NCBI GenBank assembly: GCA_964387795.1
Contig: CAYLYP010000007.1
Coordinates: 1-64,000, forward strand
Reading direction: 5' to 3'
DNA from: CAYLYP01 sp964387795
GTDB lineage: Bacteria; Bacteroidota; Bacteroidia; Bacteroidales; UBA7960
Length of the DNA: 64,000 nt
Both the position numbers and the translations under genes were made by a program. The notes beneath the pieces are model-generated. The model was not told where the DNA came from, did no database searches, and worked only from the letters and a program-made list of their open reading frames with translations. Shown here piece by piece: positions 8,694 through 18,320 of the stretch; position 1 is the stretch's first letter; each line of letters begins with the position of its first letter.

Positions 8694-11297
8694 TTAATCC
8701 CACTCAATGACAAACTCTCCTTTTTCCTGTTTCTTAATTTGCTTTGTTTCCTCTCTTTTCTTTCCTTTAAAGGAATTTGTATCAAGCAATTCTTCTTCCC
8801 GCGGATCTAAATTAAATTCTTCCCTGAACATCTCTTTTAGTGACTGACGCTCCTTACGCATGTCATCCTTTATTTTCTCCCTAACTCCAATACGGTCATA
8901 TTTAAGGATAGGCTCATCAACTGTCCCCGTAAGTGCTATAAATAAGGTAGTGCGGCCAAGCCCGTCATCAACCACCTGTCCGAATTCTTCATTTTCTTTT
9001 TTTGCATTCCTTGCTTTGTTCCACAAAAGATCCGACAATAATATCTGGAAACGATAATCAATAACATTTTCAAATGAATGTGTCCCTGAAAGACGGATAT
9101 CAAGGGCACTCGATTTTATTTCCATCGATGGGATAATAATCAGCCTGTCCTGGATTTGGATCTGGTTTTCAAGCGTTGAAAAAAGAATATGCTGAAGTTC
9201 CGACACCTTGATAAAGCGCGAAAGCACCATCATTGGTTCATAGTTGAGCAATTCACCATTCTTGACAATAATATTAGCAGTTGTTTTTAAACTACCCCAA
9301 TCAATATCTAAAGAGGGAGACCATTTTGATGTAAACTGGACATCAGCAGTTAGTTTACCTTTAATATTATCACTTTTTAGGCTTTCCTGACCAAAATTTC
9401 CCAATTGATAAAACAGTTTTTGAATATCAATCTCCTTTGTAATGCCATCCAGCGATATTGTAATCAGTTCACTTCTTGAAGCATCAAGCAAACCATTGGC
9501 TATTAGGCTCCCATCCATGGTATTGAGCGAAATATTTTGAGCTACAAGCTTTTTATCCTTTAACTTTACTTGCCCCTGAATATTGGAAGCATTAAATTTC
9601 CTTAGGTTTAAAGCACCGATTTTTACATTAAGGTCGCACCTAATCATATCGGAGAAGGACAATATAAAAGTAGTGTCACCAGAAGAAGATGATTTTTTAA
9701 CAAGCTCGTCAAAGTTAAGGTTGTTGGATGAAAAATCTGCATCAACTAACAATGCCTGATCTTTAACAAATAAATAGGGAAGTATGTTTATAAGGCTGCC
9801 GTTGATAGAAAAGTCACTTGAACCTGCTTTACCAGCCAATCCAATTATATCAATATCATTGTTGGAAAAAGCAAAGTGGCCATTAAAACTATTAAAATCC
9901 AGGGGGCTGTCTTTTAAAGCAAAGCTTACATCCGTTATTTTAGCCTCGCCAGAAGACTTACTATGTATGAAATCGTAAGCAGAGAAATCTGACCATCGTG
10001 TAAGGCGGGATTGAAAGTCAAGGCTTACTGCAATACGACCTTTAGCCCATAACAGGGTGTCAGGTTTGTAAAATGCTGATAGCTCAGTTAAATCAGCCTC
10101 TGTATTAATGTTAAGTATAATATTTGGAGATTCAAGATTTTCAACAGACAGTTTTCCATTCAAAAAACCATTATTGAACAAAGAAGTAAAGTTAAATATC
10201 TTCAATTGGGAAGATTCAAGGTTTCGTCTTTGTCCATTACTAAAAGATCCTGTGAAGCTAATGTTTTTCATTGCAAAATCAATTCCCCTTTTTGCAATGG
10301 AGCCATTCTGTATCCCAAAATCAGCCTTTATTAGAGGGTTACTGACAGGACTTAAAAAGCCTTTTACAGATGCCTTGAAATCAAGTTCTCCCCTGCTTTT
10401 AAAACCTTCAAAGTAATTAGAATAGGACTCAGGGATATCACCAATCAATCGCTGAAGTTCAAGATGATTGCTTTCGATAATCAAATCAAAATAAGGGTGT
10501 TTATCTTTATTATCGATCAAACCACCAATATCAAAAAGATGTGATTCATAATCAAGTTTTGCACTATGAATATGAAAAACATTATTATTCTCAACAAATA
10601 AGCTTACATCAGCCGATAAATTTTTATTTTCGAGTTTAAAGGATTGCTCCCAGTTAATGCTTTTTACCTGAACATCTGTATTAAGTGTCAGATCATATTG
10701 GGCTTCTGAGAAATGCCCTCTCAAATCAGCATGGGGAATAAAAGCATCTATATGCCTGTTGTTCTTATAATCATGATAAGAAACGCTTGCCTTATTTAGT
10801 TTTACCCTTTGGAGGTTAAAGGAAAATTTCGTAGAATCAGTAGGGGAATCAGATTTTTTCCAGATAAGATAATTGGCGTTCCCATGAGCATCAATAACAG
10901 GATAAACGTTAAGATCATTCACCTCAAGCTCATTGATTTTATATGATCCTTTTATAATATCCCAGATCCGAAAACGTAGATAAATCGTAGAGGCAGAGAG
11001 CAACTCTCCATCTTTTCCATCAATTTGGGTAGCGTATGCTTTAACATTACTAAAATAAACAGAAGCAAAAGGGAAAGACCGTAAAAAACTCACATCCACT
11101 TCTTCAACGTCCACACGTGTAGTCAGGTTTTTATTAACTGAACTGACTACGATATTTTTAATAATATCCTTATTAAAATAAACAAGACAGGAAGCAAGAA
11201 TGACAAAACTTCCGAAAAAAATCAGACAGGAAATGGCCATTAGTTTAAAAAAATGGGTCCATTGCTGCCATGTTAATCCAAAAGTTTTGCCATTCAT
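8694..11297 (-). CDS. AsmA-family envelope protein
   Basis: This is an 867-residue protein when started at the ATG at 11297; the frame also offers a GTG two codons earlier. One N-terminal transmembrane helix (about residues 20-45, MAISCLIFFGSFVILASCLVY) is followed by a long beta-rich periplasmic part. It holds the AsmA N-terminal block VEEVDVSFLRSFPFASVYFSNV and the AsmA C-terminal block (about 550-770, with LSGTHSFENVIDYRF). The tail is highly charged (KKREETKQIKKQEKGEF). AsmA-like proteins are proposed to bridge inner and outer membranes and move phospholipid. It begins about 15 bases after the pseudouridine synthase stop, so the two are probably co-transcribed. Confidence 0.85.
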   Translation of the reverse strand: MNGKTFGLTWQQWTHFFKLMAISCLIFFGSFVILASCLVYFNKDIIKNIVVSSVNKNLTTRVDVEEVDVSFLRSFPFASVYFSNVKAYATQIDGKDGELLSASTIYLRFRIWDIIKGSYKINELEVNDLNVYPVIDAHGNANYLIWKKSDSPTDSTKFSFNLQRVKLNKASVSYHDYKNNRHIDAFIPHADLRGHFSEAQYDLTLNTDVQVKSINWEQSFKLENKNLSADVSLFVENNNVFHIHSAKLDYESHLFDIGGLIDNKDKHPYFDLIIESNHLELQRLIGDIPESYSNYFEGFKSRGELDFKASVKGFLSPVSNPLIKADFGIQNGSIAKRGIDFAMKNISFTGSFSNGQRRNLESSQLKIFNFTSLFNNGFLNGKLSVENLESPNIILNINTEADLTELSAFYKPDTLLWAKGRIAVSLDFQSRLTRWSDFSAYDFIHSKSSGEAKITDVSFALKDSPLDFNSFNGHFAFSNNDIDIIGLAGKAGSSDFSINGSLINILPYLFVKDQALLVDADFSSNNLNFDELVKKSSSSGDTTFILSFSDMIRCDLNVKIGALNLRKFNASNIQGQVKLKDKKLVAQNISLNTMDGSLIANGLLDASRSELITISLDGITKEIDIQKLFYQLGNFGQESLKSDNIKGKLTADVQFTSKWSPSLDIDWGSLKTTANIIVKNGELLNYEPMMVLSRFIKVSELQHILFSTLENQIQIQDRLIIIPSMEIKSSALDIRLSGTHSFENVIDYRFQILLSDLLWNKARNAKKENEEFGQVVDDGLGRTTLFIALTGTVDEPILKYDRIGVREKIKDDMRKERQSLKEMFREEFNLDPREEELLDTNSFKGKKREETKQIKKQEKGEFVIEWD

Positions 11298-11311
11298 AGC
11301 CACCAGGAATA

Positions 11312-12925
11312 TTAAATCATTTTGAGGTAGTTCACTTCTTTAAGGGACAGGAAACGATAATGACCACGAGGGAGATCTTTTTTTGTCAGACCTGCAAACA
11401 TCACCCGGTCAAGTTTGATGACTTTATAGCCAATCGCATCAAACAAACGCCTTACAATCCTGTTTTTCCCGGAGTGAATTTCAACACCCACCTGAGATTT
11501 GTCCTCTCCCGTGCCGGCAAAGGATATTGTATCAACAAAAGCCATCCCATCTTCCAGCTCAACACCATCAACAAGGCGTTGCATGTCTGTTTTGGTAAGG
11601 TTTTTATCCAGATAAACATGATATACCTTTTGTACCTGATGCGAAGGATGGGTGAGTTTCTTGGCCATTTCACCATCATTGGTCAGTAATAAAAGACCAA
11701 GGGTTTCACGGTCAAGCCTTCCAACAGGGAAAACACGTTCGGGACATGCTTTCTTTACCAAATCAAGGACTGTCCTTCGGCCTTCCGGGTCATCTGTGGT
11801 TGTTATAAAATCCTTTGGTTTGTTAAGCAAAAGATAGACTTTTTTCTCTGCCATTAATGGCTCATCGCCATATTTGACAATATCGCCCGGGTTCACTTTA
11901 GCCCCAAGGGTTGTAATAATTTCATCATTAACTGAAATTGCACCTGTTTGGATAAGGATATCAGCTTCACGACGCGAACAAATCCCGGCATTGGCAATAA
12001 ACTTATTTAGCCTTACAGGTTTATCAAAGATTGCCTCAAAGCCTTTTGATTTTGAATATGAAGGTCTTTCGCTTTTATGTTCGCCAAAACTTCTCTTTTC
12101 AGGTCTGCGTCCGGGTGTAAAGTCTTTAAAGCCCTGATCTGCCCCTTCTTCCCTTTCTCTTGGCTTAAATGGCCTCTTTGCAGGATAAGTACTTTTTGAA
12201 TCATCGCGGCTTCTCCTGTCCTGATAGCCTTCTGAACTATCGTTTCGCCTTCTGTTGCCAAATGAACGCTCTTCTGAAGGCCTGTCAGATTTAAAACGGC
12301 TTGGGCGTTCCCTTTTTTCAAAACCCTCATTTCTTTTTTTGAAACGATTTTCATCAGATGAACCTTCGCTCCTTCTCCGATCATTATATCCGCCAGTGCC
12401 TGAATCCTGATTTCTTCCATAAGGTTTCCTGTCAGGACGCGACGATGATGACCTTTCTGAGTTACCTGTCCTTCTTTGACCTGATTCTTCACTCCATGAC
12501 CTTGATTGATCCCTGTCAGGCCTTGAACCAAAGCGTTTTTTTTCATACGGCCTGTCTGAATTGGAAGACCTGTATGATGATCCTTCTGAGTTATTGTCAT
12601 TACGCGATGGACGGCTATTCCTTTCGCGATTGTCCTGGTCTCCCCATCTCCCCCTGTTCCTGTCTCCCTGGCTTCCAGTGCCCTTGTCCCTTCCCGGGTT
12701 ATTTGAGGATGTGTATTTCTTATTTGAGAATGAAGGCCTGTCACTTTCAAAGCCAGATCCTTCTTCTCCAGAATGCGCCCTTCTGTCATTCCTGCCCCGT
12801 GAGGAGTATGAATTACCTGAGCCGGTAGATTTACTAATTCGTGGACGGGAACCCTCGCGGTTACCTCTTCTTTCAGATGTGCCTCCCGACAGACCTGAAT
12901 CATCAGATTTTTTCTTAAAAGCCAT
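11312..12925 (-). CDS. rRNA pseudouridine synthase (RsuA/RluB family) with long Arg/Ser-rich N-terminal tail
   Basis: This is a 537-residue protein. Residues 1-300 are low-complexity and rich in Arg, Ser, Asp and Gly, with recurring RPDR, RNDRR and SDRPS-like units and no predicted fold. An S4 RNA-binding domain follows (about 304-350, RLNKFIANAGICSRREAD), then the RsuA/RluB catalytic domain with the nucleophile Asp405 in GRLDRETLG and the block KVYHVYLDK. The family converts uridine to pseudouridine in rRNA. RluB (23S helix 80/stem) is the nearest guess from similarity. The tail is much longer than the core enzyme, but similar disordered tails occur on Bacteroidota homologues. Confidence 0.88.
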   Translation of the reverse strand: MAFKKKSDDSGLSGGTSERRGNREGSRPRISKSTGSGNSYSSRGRNDRRAHSGEEGSGFESDRPSFSNKKYTSSNNPGRDKGTGSQGDRNRGRWGDQDNRERNSRPSRNDNNSEGSSYRSSNSDRPYEKKRFGSRPDRDQSRSWSEESGQRRTGNSERSSSSRPDRKPYGRNQDSGTGGYNDRRRSEGSSDENRFKKRNEGFEKRERPSRFKSDRPSEERSFGNRRRNDSSEGYQDRRSRDDSKSTYPAKRPFKPREREEGADQGFKDFTPGRRPEKRSFGEHKSERPSYSKSKGFEAIFDKPVRLNKFIANAGICSRREADILIQTGAISVNDEIITTLGAKVNPGDIVKYGDEPLMAEKKVYLLLNKPKDFITTTDDPEGRRTVLDLVKKACPERVFPVGRLDRETLGLLLLTNDGEMAKKLTHPSHQVQKVYHVYLDKNLTKTDMQRLVDGVELEDGMAFVDTISFAGTGEDKSQVGVEIHSGKNRIVRRLFDAIGYKVIKLDRVMFAGLTKKDLPRGHYRFLSLKEVNYLKMI

Positions 12926-13122
12926 GATTTTTTGTTAATTAATGATACCGGTATGAAACCGAAAAAAACGAAATTGGTTACATAACAAGAAACCAATAAT
13001 CTGATATAAACGACTATTGGTTAATTTGTATTGTGAAAAAAGTAAATTTTTTGAAGTACCCGAAAAAATCCATTTATATCTCATAAATGAATTTCGGAAA
13101 TCATTGTTTTAGGAACAAATGC

Positions 13123-13404
13123 TTATTTAATCTTATTAAGCTGTTCAATAATCTTGTTTAGGGCATCAATATAGTTCTTTTTGATTTCCCCAAAAGCCTG
13201 TTTTACATTCTTAGCATCCTTTTCTTTCTTTGGAGCCTGAAGTTTTTGAATTGTCTCATCACGAAGAACGATTGCTTCGTCAACCAATGAAATCAATTCT
13301 TCTGAATTCCCATTCTTTGGTAATTCTAAACGGAATATACACTCAGATATTAACTCTTCGGTAATAGAGTTTATTTCCTTTTTAAGGAGTCTAACACTTG
13401 CCAT
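13123..13404 (-). CDS. Small helical hypothetical protein
   Basis: This 93-residue protein is predicted to be almost all helix, with heptad-like leucine and isoleucine spacing (IIEQLNKIK at the end) and a charged middle (APKKEKDAKNVKQA). It has no signal peptide. The sequence MASVRLLKKEINSITEELISE looks like a conserved Bacteroidota small protein, but I cannot assign a family. It sits alone, leftward, with about 200 bases of AT-rich DNA upstream and 140 downstream. Confidence 0.65.
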   Translation of the reverse strand: MASVRLLKKEINSITEELISECIFRLELPKNGNSEELISLVDEAIVLRDETIQKLQAPKKEKDAKNVKQAFGEIKKNYIDALNKIIEQLNKIK

Positions 13405-13541
13405 GTTTATTTATTTAAGGATGCAAATTTCGCCAAAAAAAATGAATCCAACAAATATCCTTACTTAGTTTTTTTATTGTTAACAACCTAAATGCTCATT
13501 AATATAAAAAACAAAGGATATTTATCAGAATTATCCCCATA

Positions 13542-14009
13542 TCAGGGATTATAAATATCTATGAGCTTTATCTCAAATACAAGGTTTGAGTTTGCAGGTA
13601 TATTTTGCCTGGCAACAGACCCATAAGCAAGACCGCTGGGCGCATACAAATGAATGATACCTCCAATGCCAATTTTAGGAATGCCTATCTGCCATGCCCT
13701 GATAAGCCCGCTTAATAAAAAACGTGTTGAACTACTGCCGTCAAATACTTTTTCGTCTTCCATTAATAAGCCGGTATAACTTACTGTTACATAAGAGGTG
13801 ATTTCAGGGTGATCTCCAAATCCATCAGCTTCAATAACATAATACAGGCCACTATCATCCCTGATCGCAGAAATATTTTTCTTTTCGAGGTATTCCCTGA
13901 TCTTTTCATCATCTATCTCTGCCCTTCTTTCAGCAGATTTTTCACAGGAGCATAAGAAAGATAAAGCAAACATGCCTGGCAATAGAAAAATCAAAAACCT
14001 GTTTTTCAT
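13542..14009 (-). CDS. FKBP-type peptidyl-prolyl isomerase lipoprotein
   Basis: This 155-residue protein has a lipoprotein signal ending LSFLCSC, with Cys22 the likely lipidated residue, so it is membrane-anchored and faces the periplasm. The FKBP domain covers about residues 70-155. YTGLLMEDEKVFDGSS, LIRAWQIGIPKIGIGG, APSGLAYG and NSNLVFEIKLIDI match the FKBP pattern, including the conserved Tyr, Phe-Asp and Trp positions. Family members catalyse prolyl cis-trans isomerisation and act as folding helpers for exported proteins. It is shorter than FkpA because it lacks the dimerisation arm. Confidence 0.87.
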   Translation of the reverse strand: MKNRFLIFLLPGMFALSFLCSCEKSAERRAEIDDEKIREYLEKKNISAIRDDSGLYYVIEADGFGDHPEITSYVTVSYTGLLMEDEKVFDGSSSTRFLLSGLIRAWQIGIPKIGIGGIIHLYAPSGLAYGSVARQNIPANSNLVFEIKLIDIYNP

Positions 14010-14107
14010 TATTATGGGTTGTTTTTTGTTAACAATACAAAAACATGAATAAAAAACAATTCATCATGTCTTTTATTCAAATGTATTCAAATTAGGGCAA
14101 TAACAAA

Positions 14108-14557
14108 CTATCCTAATAGGTTTTTAACAATTGATGAGACAATTTTATTGTCAGCTTTACCTGCAAGCTCTTTCGTTGCAAGCCCCATAACCTTGCCCAT
14201 GTCCTTTGCTGAAGTAGCTCCTGATTTCTCAATAATACCTTTGATTATTTGAGTTATTTCAGCTTCATCCATTTGCTTTGGAAGATAGGTTTCTATTACT
14301 GAAGCCTGGAAAAGCTCACTGTCAGCTAAATCCTGACGGCCTTGCTGTCCATAAACCAAAGCTGATTCTTTCCTTTGTTTGACAAGACGTTGAAGCATTT
14401 TCAACTCATCTGTTTCCGAAACACCTTCAGTATTCCCTTTTTCAGTATTCAATAACAATACTGCTGCTTTTATCGCTCTAAGGGCTTCAAGCTTTTCCTT
14501 TTCTTTTGCGAGCATTGCCGCTTTTATATCGGCATTAATTTTTATTTCAAGGCTCAT
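14108..14557 (-). CDS. GatB/YqeY domain protein
   Basis: This 149-residue, mostly helical protein matches the stand-alone YqeY family. It begins with LEIKINADIKAAMLAKEKEKLEAL-type helices, then RLVKQRKESALVYGQQGRQDLA, and ends with the YqeY fold resembling the tail of GatB (PKQMDEAEITQIIKGII, KDMGKVMGL). GatB tails bind tRNA in amidotransferase complexes, but the stand-alone protein has no firmly established role. It lies four bases after the ftsZ stop and is the last gene of the dcw operon, a common Bacteroidota arrangement. Confidence 0.88.
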   Translation of the reverse strand: MSLEIKINADIKAAMLAKEKEKLEALRAIKAAVLLLNTEKGNTEGVSETDELKMLQRLVKQRKESALVYGQQGRQDLADSELFQASVIETYLPKQMDEAEITQIIKGIIEKSGATSAKDMGKVMGLATKELAGKADNKIVSSIVKNLLG

Positions 14558-14561
14558 AATC

Positions 14562-16130
14562 TTAATCTACATTATCATGTAAAAACGAATTGTTCTGCTT
14601 AATCTGAACCTTTCGGTCGTCAGTTTCATTCAGTGTATAACGGGAAACCTGGCTTTCATTGCTTGGCAATGGTTGCGAGATTACCACATTTTTGCGCACA
14701 AATGCCGGAACATTTTCCAAATCTTCAACCCCTTCCGGTGTTTTTACTTTAAGGCTTAACTCCCTCAACCTGTTAAGGCGATCCTGTCTTTTTGAAACAA
14801 GTTCATCCTCCTCAACATCAGAGTAATATGAAGGACGCGCTACATTGTTGCTTTTTTCCTGAATATTACCCCGTGGATCATTACTGTCTAAAGTCATTTT
14901 AACTTTATTATCAATAGCAACTTTCTGTCCAATAACAAATTCCATTGTAAGGTCATTACCTGAAGACGGAGCTACTGAAGGGTTAACAGGATGAGAAACC
15001 TGCGGGTTCACTTCATTTGTAGTTTTCTTCTGCACAAGTTTGATATCATCTATTTCCGTTGTTTCTTTTCGTTGATTCTCTGTCAAATTTGACTTAGGCT
15101 CAAGAGGATGTACTTTCTTTTCTTCTTTCTTGTCAAAAATATCAAAAACCAATGAGTTTTCAGATTCAAAACCTGTTGCAATAATGGTCACATTCACTTT
15201 TGTCCCAAGGGTTTTATCATTCCCAAGACCCCAGATAATATCTGCAGTTGAGCCTGCTTCATCCTGAACAAATTCAGTGATTTCCATGATTTCGTCCATC
15301 AACAGCTCTTCATTGCCATAAGTAATGTTAAGAAGAATGTTACGCGCACCACGAATGTTGTTGTCATTAAGCAATGGGGAAGACAATGCCAATTGTACTG
15401 CTTTTGCAGCACGGTTTTCACCTTCTGCCATCCCTGAACCCATGATTGCAACCCCTGAGTTGCTCATTACTGTTTTAACATCTGCGAAGTCAACGTTAAC
15501 ATCCCCTGTTAATGTAATAACCTCTGCAATACCTTTGGCTGCTGTGGTCAGGACATTATCCGCTTTTGCAAAAGCTTCCGATGCGGTGAGGTTCCCATAG
15601 AGTTCCCGGATTTTATCATTGCAGATCACAAGAAGGGTATCTACATTCTGACGAAGTTCTTTGAGCCCTTCCTCTGCCTGTTGACGGCGTTTCCGTCCTT
15701 CAAAGGTAAATGGGATAGTAACGATACCAACAGTAAGGATTCCAAGTTCCCGTGCAACTGCAGCTATTACAGGTGCAGCACCGGTACCTGTTCCACCACC
15801 CATGCCGGCAGTAATGAAAAGCATTCTTGTATTGCGTTCAAGTATCGTCTTAATGTTATCCAAATCCTCTATTGCTGCATTTTTACCAACAGCAGGGATT
15901 GAACCGGCGCCCCTTCCTTCTGTCAGGCTGGTGCCTAATTGGACTTTATTCGGAACAGGGCTTATATCTAAAGCCTGGGAATCTGTATTACAAACAACAA
16001 AATCAACACCTTCTATACCCATACGGTACATATAGTTAACAGCATTGCTGCCTCCCCCACCAACACCTAATACTTTAATGATGGAAGATTGATTTTTTGG
16101 CAAATCGAATTTTATCATATTTGAAGTCAT
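14562..16130 (-). CDS. ftsZ: Cell division GTPase FtsZ
   Basis: This is a 522-residue protein, longer than E. coli FtsZ because of a roughly 170-residue variable linker. The GTP-binding tubulin signature GGGTGTG lies at 111-117, with VLGVGGGGSNAVNYM near the start (about 20-34) and the synergy-loop region NVDFADVKTVM. The linker (about 335-470) is polar. Conserved C-terminal pieces are VPAFVRKNV and the extreme tail NSFLHDNVD, typical of Bacteroidota and probably the FtsA or membrane-tether contact. FtsZ forms the division ring at mid-cell. A GAGGAG Shine-Dalgarno lies eight bases before the ATG, so this gene may be translated strongly relative to its neighbours. Confidence 0.98.
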   Translation of the reverse strand: MTSNMIKFDLPKNQSSIIKVLGVGGGGSNAVNYMYRMGIEGVDFVVCNTDSQALDISPVPNKVQLGTSLTEGRGAGSIPAVGKNAAIEDLDNIKTILERNTRMLFITAGMGGGTGTGAAPVIAAVARELGILTVGIVTIPFTFEGRKRRQQAEEGLKELRQNVDTLLVICNDKIRELYGNLTASEAFAKADNVLTTAAKGIAEVITLTGDVNVDFADVKTVMSNSGVAIMGSGMAEGENRAAKAVQLALSSPLLNDNNIRGARNILLNITYGNEELLMDEIMEITEFVQDEAGSTADIIWGLGNDKTLGTKVNVTIIATGFESENSLVFDIFDKKEEKKVHPLEPKSNLTENQRKETTEIDDIKLVQKKTTNEVNPQVSHPVNPSVAPSSGNDLTMEFVIGQKVAIDNKVKMTLDSNDPRGNIQEKSNNVARPSYYSDVEEDELVSKRQDRLNRLRELSLKVKTPEGVEDLENVPAFVRKNVVISQPLPSNESQVSRYTLNETDDRKVQIKQNNSFLHDNVD

Positions 16131-16231
16131 GGTTTTATCTCCTCTAAAGTAATGCTAACCGCTTGTTTGACACTGTAAGTAAAGAAAATGTTATCAACAA
16201 ATTTTCGTAATAAATTGTTAATAAATTACGA

Positions 16232-17500
16232 CTAAATGTATTCTTCATTTTCAAAGAATTGTTTCCCCTTATCCAGAAACCGCTCAAAAAGTCCTTTTGA
16301 TTTCTTGGTTGTGGGAGAAGCATTTTTTGATTTAGTCCGAAGTCTTTCAGAATCCTGAAATCCTTTGATTACCAATCCTACCCCTGTTGCATGCATTGGA
16401 CTTGCAATTTCATCAGCAGCACTTTTGGCAAGGTGTTCATTTGGATATCCAATACGGGTATCCATCCCTGTGATAAATTCAGTTAATTGAGAAAGATGTT
16501 TTAGCTGACTGCCACCACCGGTTAATACGATTCCTGCAATAAGTTTTTTCTCAAATCCTGATGTCTTTATTTCATAGTAAACATTTTCTATGATCTCTTC
16601 CATACGCGCCTGAATAATGCTTGCAAGCATTTTCAGGGATATCTCTTTTGGCTCACGGCCCCTGAGCCCTGGAATACTGATAATATCTTCGTCCCTGTTT
16701 TCACTTGCCAATGCAGAACCAAACTTTACCTTTAATGCTTCTGCCTGGTTATGGATTATAAAACAGCCCTTTTTAATATCATCAGTGATTACCTTCCCTC
16801 CAAAGGGAATCACATGGGTGTGGCGTATCATCCCATCCTGAAAAATAGCAATATCTGTAGTGCCTCCTCCAATATCAACCAATACCACGCCAGCTTCTTT
16901 TTCTTCATCGCTGAGAACAGCCTCTGCTGAAGCAAGCGGCTCAAGGATTAAATCCGATACTTCAAGGCCTGCTTTTGTAACACATTTGTCAATATTTTTG
17001 ACTGCATCTACCCTGCCGGTGATAATATGGCAATTGGCTTCAAGACATATCCCTGACATACCCCGGGGCTCGCGTATGCCCTGTTCGTTGTCTATTATAA
17101 ATTCCTGAGGAATTACATGAATAATCTCTTCTCCCGGAGGCAACACAAGCTTATACATATTTTCAACCAGATTGTCAACATCCACCTGCGATATCTCTTC
17201 ATCTATGCTATTACGCATGATGTTGCCCCGGTGCTGTAGGCTTTTTATATGCTGCCCTGCAATACCTACATTTACAACCCTGATTTCTACCCCCGAAGTT
17301 CGCTCTGCTTCTTCAACAGCCTTCTGGATCGATTCTACAGTTTGTTGAATATTGGCTACCACTCCACGGTTTACTCCTAGCGATTCGCTACGCCCTATGC
17401 CTAAAATTTCAACTTTTCCATATTCGTTCTTTCGCCCTACTATACAGGCGATTTTTGTGGAACCAATATCAAGGCCTACAATGATTTCTGATGGTGCCAT
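16232..17500 (-). CDS. ftsA: Cell division protein FtsA
   Basis: This 422-residue actin-like protein shows the ATP phosphate loops VGLDIGSTKIACIVG (about 8-22) and DIGGGTTDIAIF, the adenosine motif LTGGGSQLKHL, and an SHS2 (1C) domain inserted between. The C-terminus KSKGLFERFLDKGKQFFENEE contains the amphipathic helix that anchors FtsA to the membrane. FtsA tethers FtsZ filaments and recruits later divisome proteins. It follows ftsQ by 12 bases and precedes ftsZ by 101, the order usual in dcw clusters. Confidence 0.97.
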   Translation of the reverse strand: MAPSEIIVGLDIGSTKIACIVGRKNEYGKVEILGIGRSESLGVNRGVVANIQQTVESIQKAVEEAERTSGVEIRVVNVGIAGQHIKSLQHRGNIMRNSIDEEISQVDVDNLVENMYKLVLPPGEEIIHVIPQEFIIDNEQGIREPRGMSGICLEANCHIITGRVDAVKNIDKCVTKAGLEVSDLILEPLASAEAVLSDEEKEAGVVLVDIGGGTTDIAIFQDGMIRHTHVIPFGGKVITDDIKKGCFIIHNQAEALKVKFGSALASENRDEDIISIPGLRGREPKEISLKMLASIIQARMEEIIENVYYEIKTSGFEKKLIAGIVLTGGGSQLKHLSQLTEFITGMDTRIGYPNEHLAKSAADEIASPMHATGVGLVIKGFQDSERLRTKSKNASPTTKKSKGLFERFLDKGKQFFENEEYI

Positions 17501-17512
17501 AATTTCTGTGTT

Positions 17513-18310
17513 TTATTTTGAACAAACAATCTGGTTTTTATATTTTAAATTCAACCTCTTATAGGTATGCCAACCGGCTTTTGACATCCCATTAATGTAA
17601 AATATCATTAATCGCGACATCTTATCCTCAAGGTTTTCAATATCCCCTAATTCAACAGCATGGCCGCCATATTTTGGGATCAATTCAAATTCGCCCATGG
17701 AATTGACATAAATCTGATCAAACCATGCTGACCAAAAAATATCACTTCTCAAAAATATTCCAAGAGCATATAAATCTTTCATCACTCTTTCGCTAAGTGT
17801 TACCTCGTCAGCTTTATAGCTAAGACTTAAATCCATTGAGGGACTATATCCTGCTTTTACATAACCGCTTACCACCGGCACCCTGGCTGTATAAACCGGG
17901 CTTACCGGCATCATAAACCCATTTCGGTCAATATAAAAATCTTCGCCCCTCATATTAAAAACCCTTAATAGGGGAACTCGTTGACCAATATCAAGTTTTA
18001 ACTTCCCGCCAATGGTTTTATAAACACTTACATCCTCAATGTAAGGATTATCCAATAACACTTTTTCAATTGCATCCAGATCAATCTCGGTAACTGTTTT
18101 GCCTTTTATATTTCCACACTCCCTCTTTACTATAGATAATATAGCCTCCTGATCCACAAAATTCAATCCATTCTGATAAGCAATTTCAACCTCAATATCC
18201 TGACACTGAGTCTGATTATTGAAATCAATGGCAAACCCCAAAATTACCAGTAATCCTGTTGGCAACAAGAACAAAGACACGTATTTTAATATTTTTTTGA
18301 AACGTTCCAT
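17513..18310 (-). CDS. ftsQ: Cell division protein FtsQ/DivIB
   Basis: This 265-residue bitopic membrane protein has a short cytoplasmic start, one transmembrane helix (about residues 9-27, YVSLFLLPTGLLVILGFAI), a POTRA-like domain (about 37-105) and a beta domain (about 110-250, RVPVVSGYVKAGY, DQIYVNSMGEFELIPKYG). FtsQ links early and late divisome proteins by binding FtsB and FtsL in the periplasm. Sequence conservation in this family is low, so the call rests on architecture and on its place between murC and ftsA. Confidence 0.9.
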   Translation of the reverse strand: MERFKKILKYVSLFLLPTGLLVILGFAIDFNNQTQCQDIEVEIAYQNGLNFVDQEAILSIVKRECGNIKGKTVTEIDLDAIEKVLLDNPYIEDVSVYKTIGGKLKLDIGQRVPLLRVFNMRGEDFYIDRNGFMMPVSPVYTARVPVVSGYVKAGYSPSMDLSLSYKADEVTLSERVMKDLYALGIFLRSDIFWSAWFDQIYVNSMGEFELIPKYGGHAVELGDIENLEDKMSRLMIFYINGMSKAGWHTYKRLNLKYKNQIVCSK

Positions 18311-18320
18311 CTCCCGGGTT

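Noticed and set aside
12013..12996. A 327-codon open frame on the minus strand overlapping the pseudouridine synthase tail
   Set aside because: It is a by-product of the Arg/Ser-rich repeat composition in the neighbouring frame. The true frame continues into recognisable S4 and catalytic domains.
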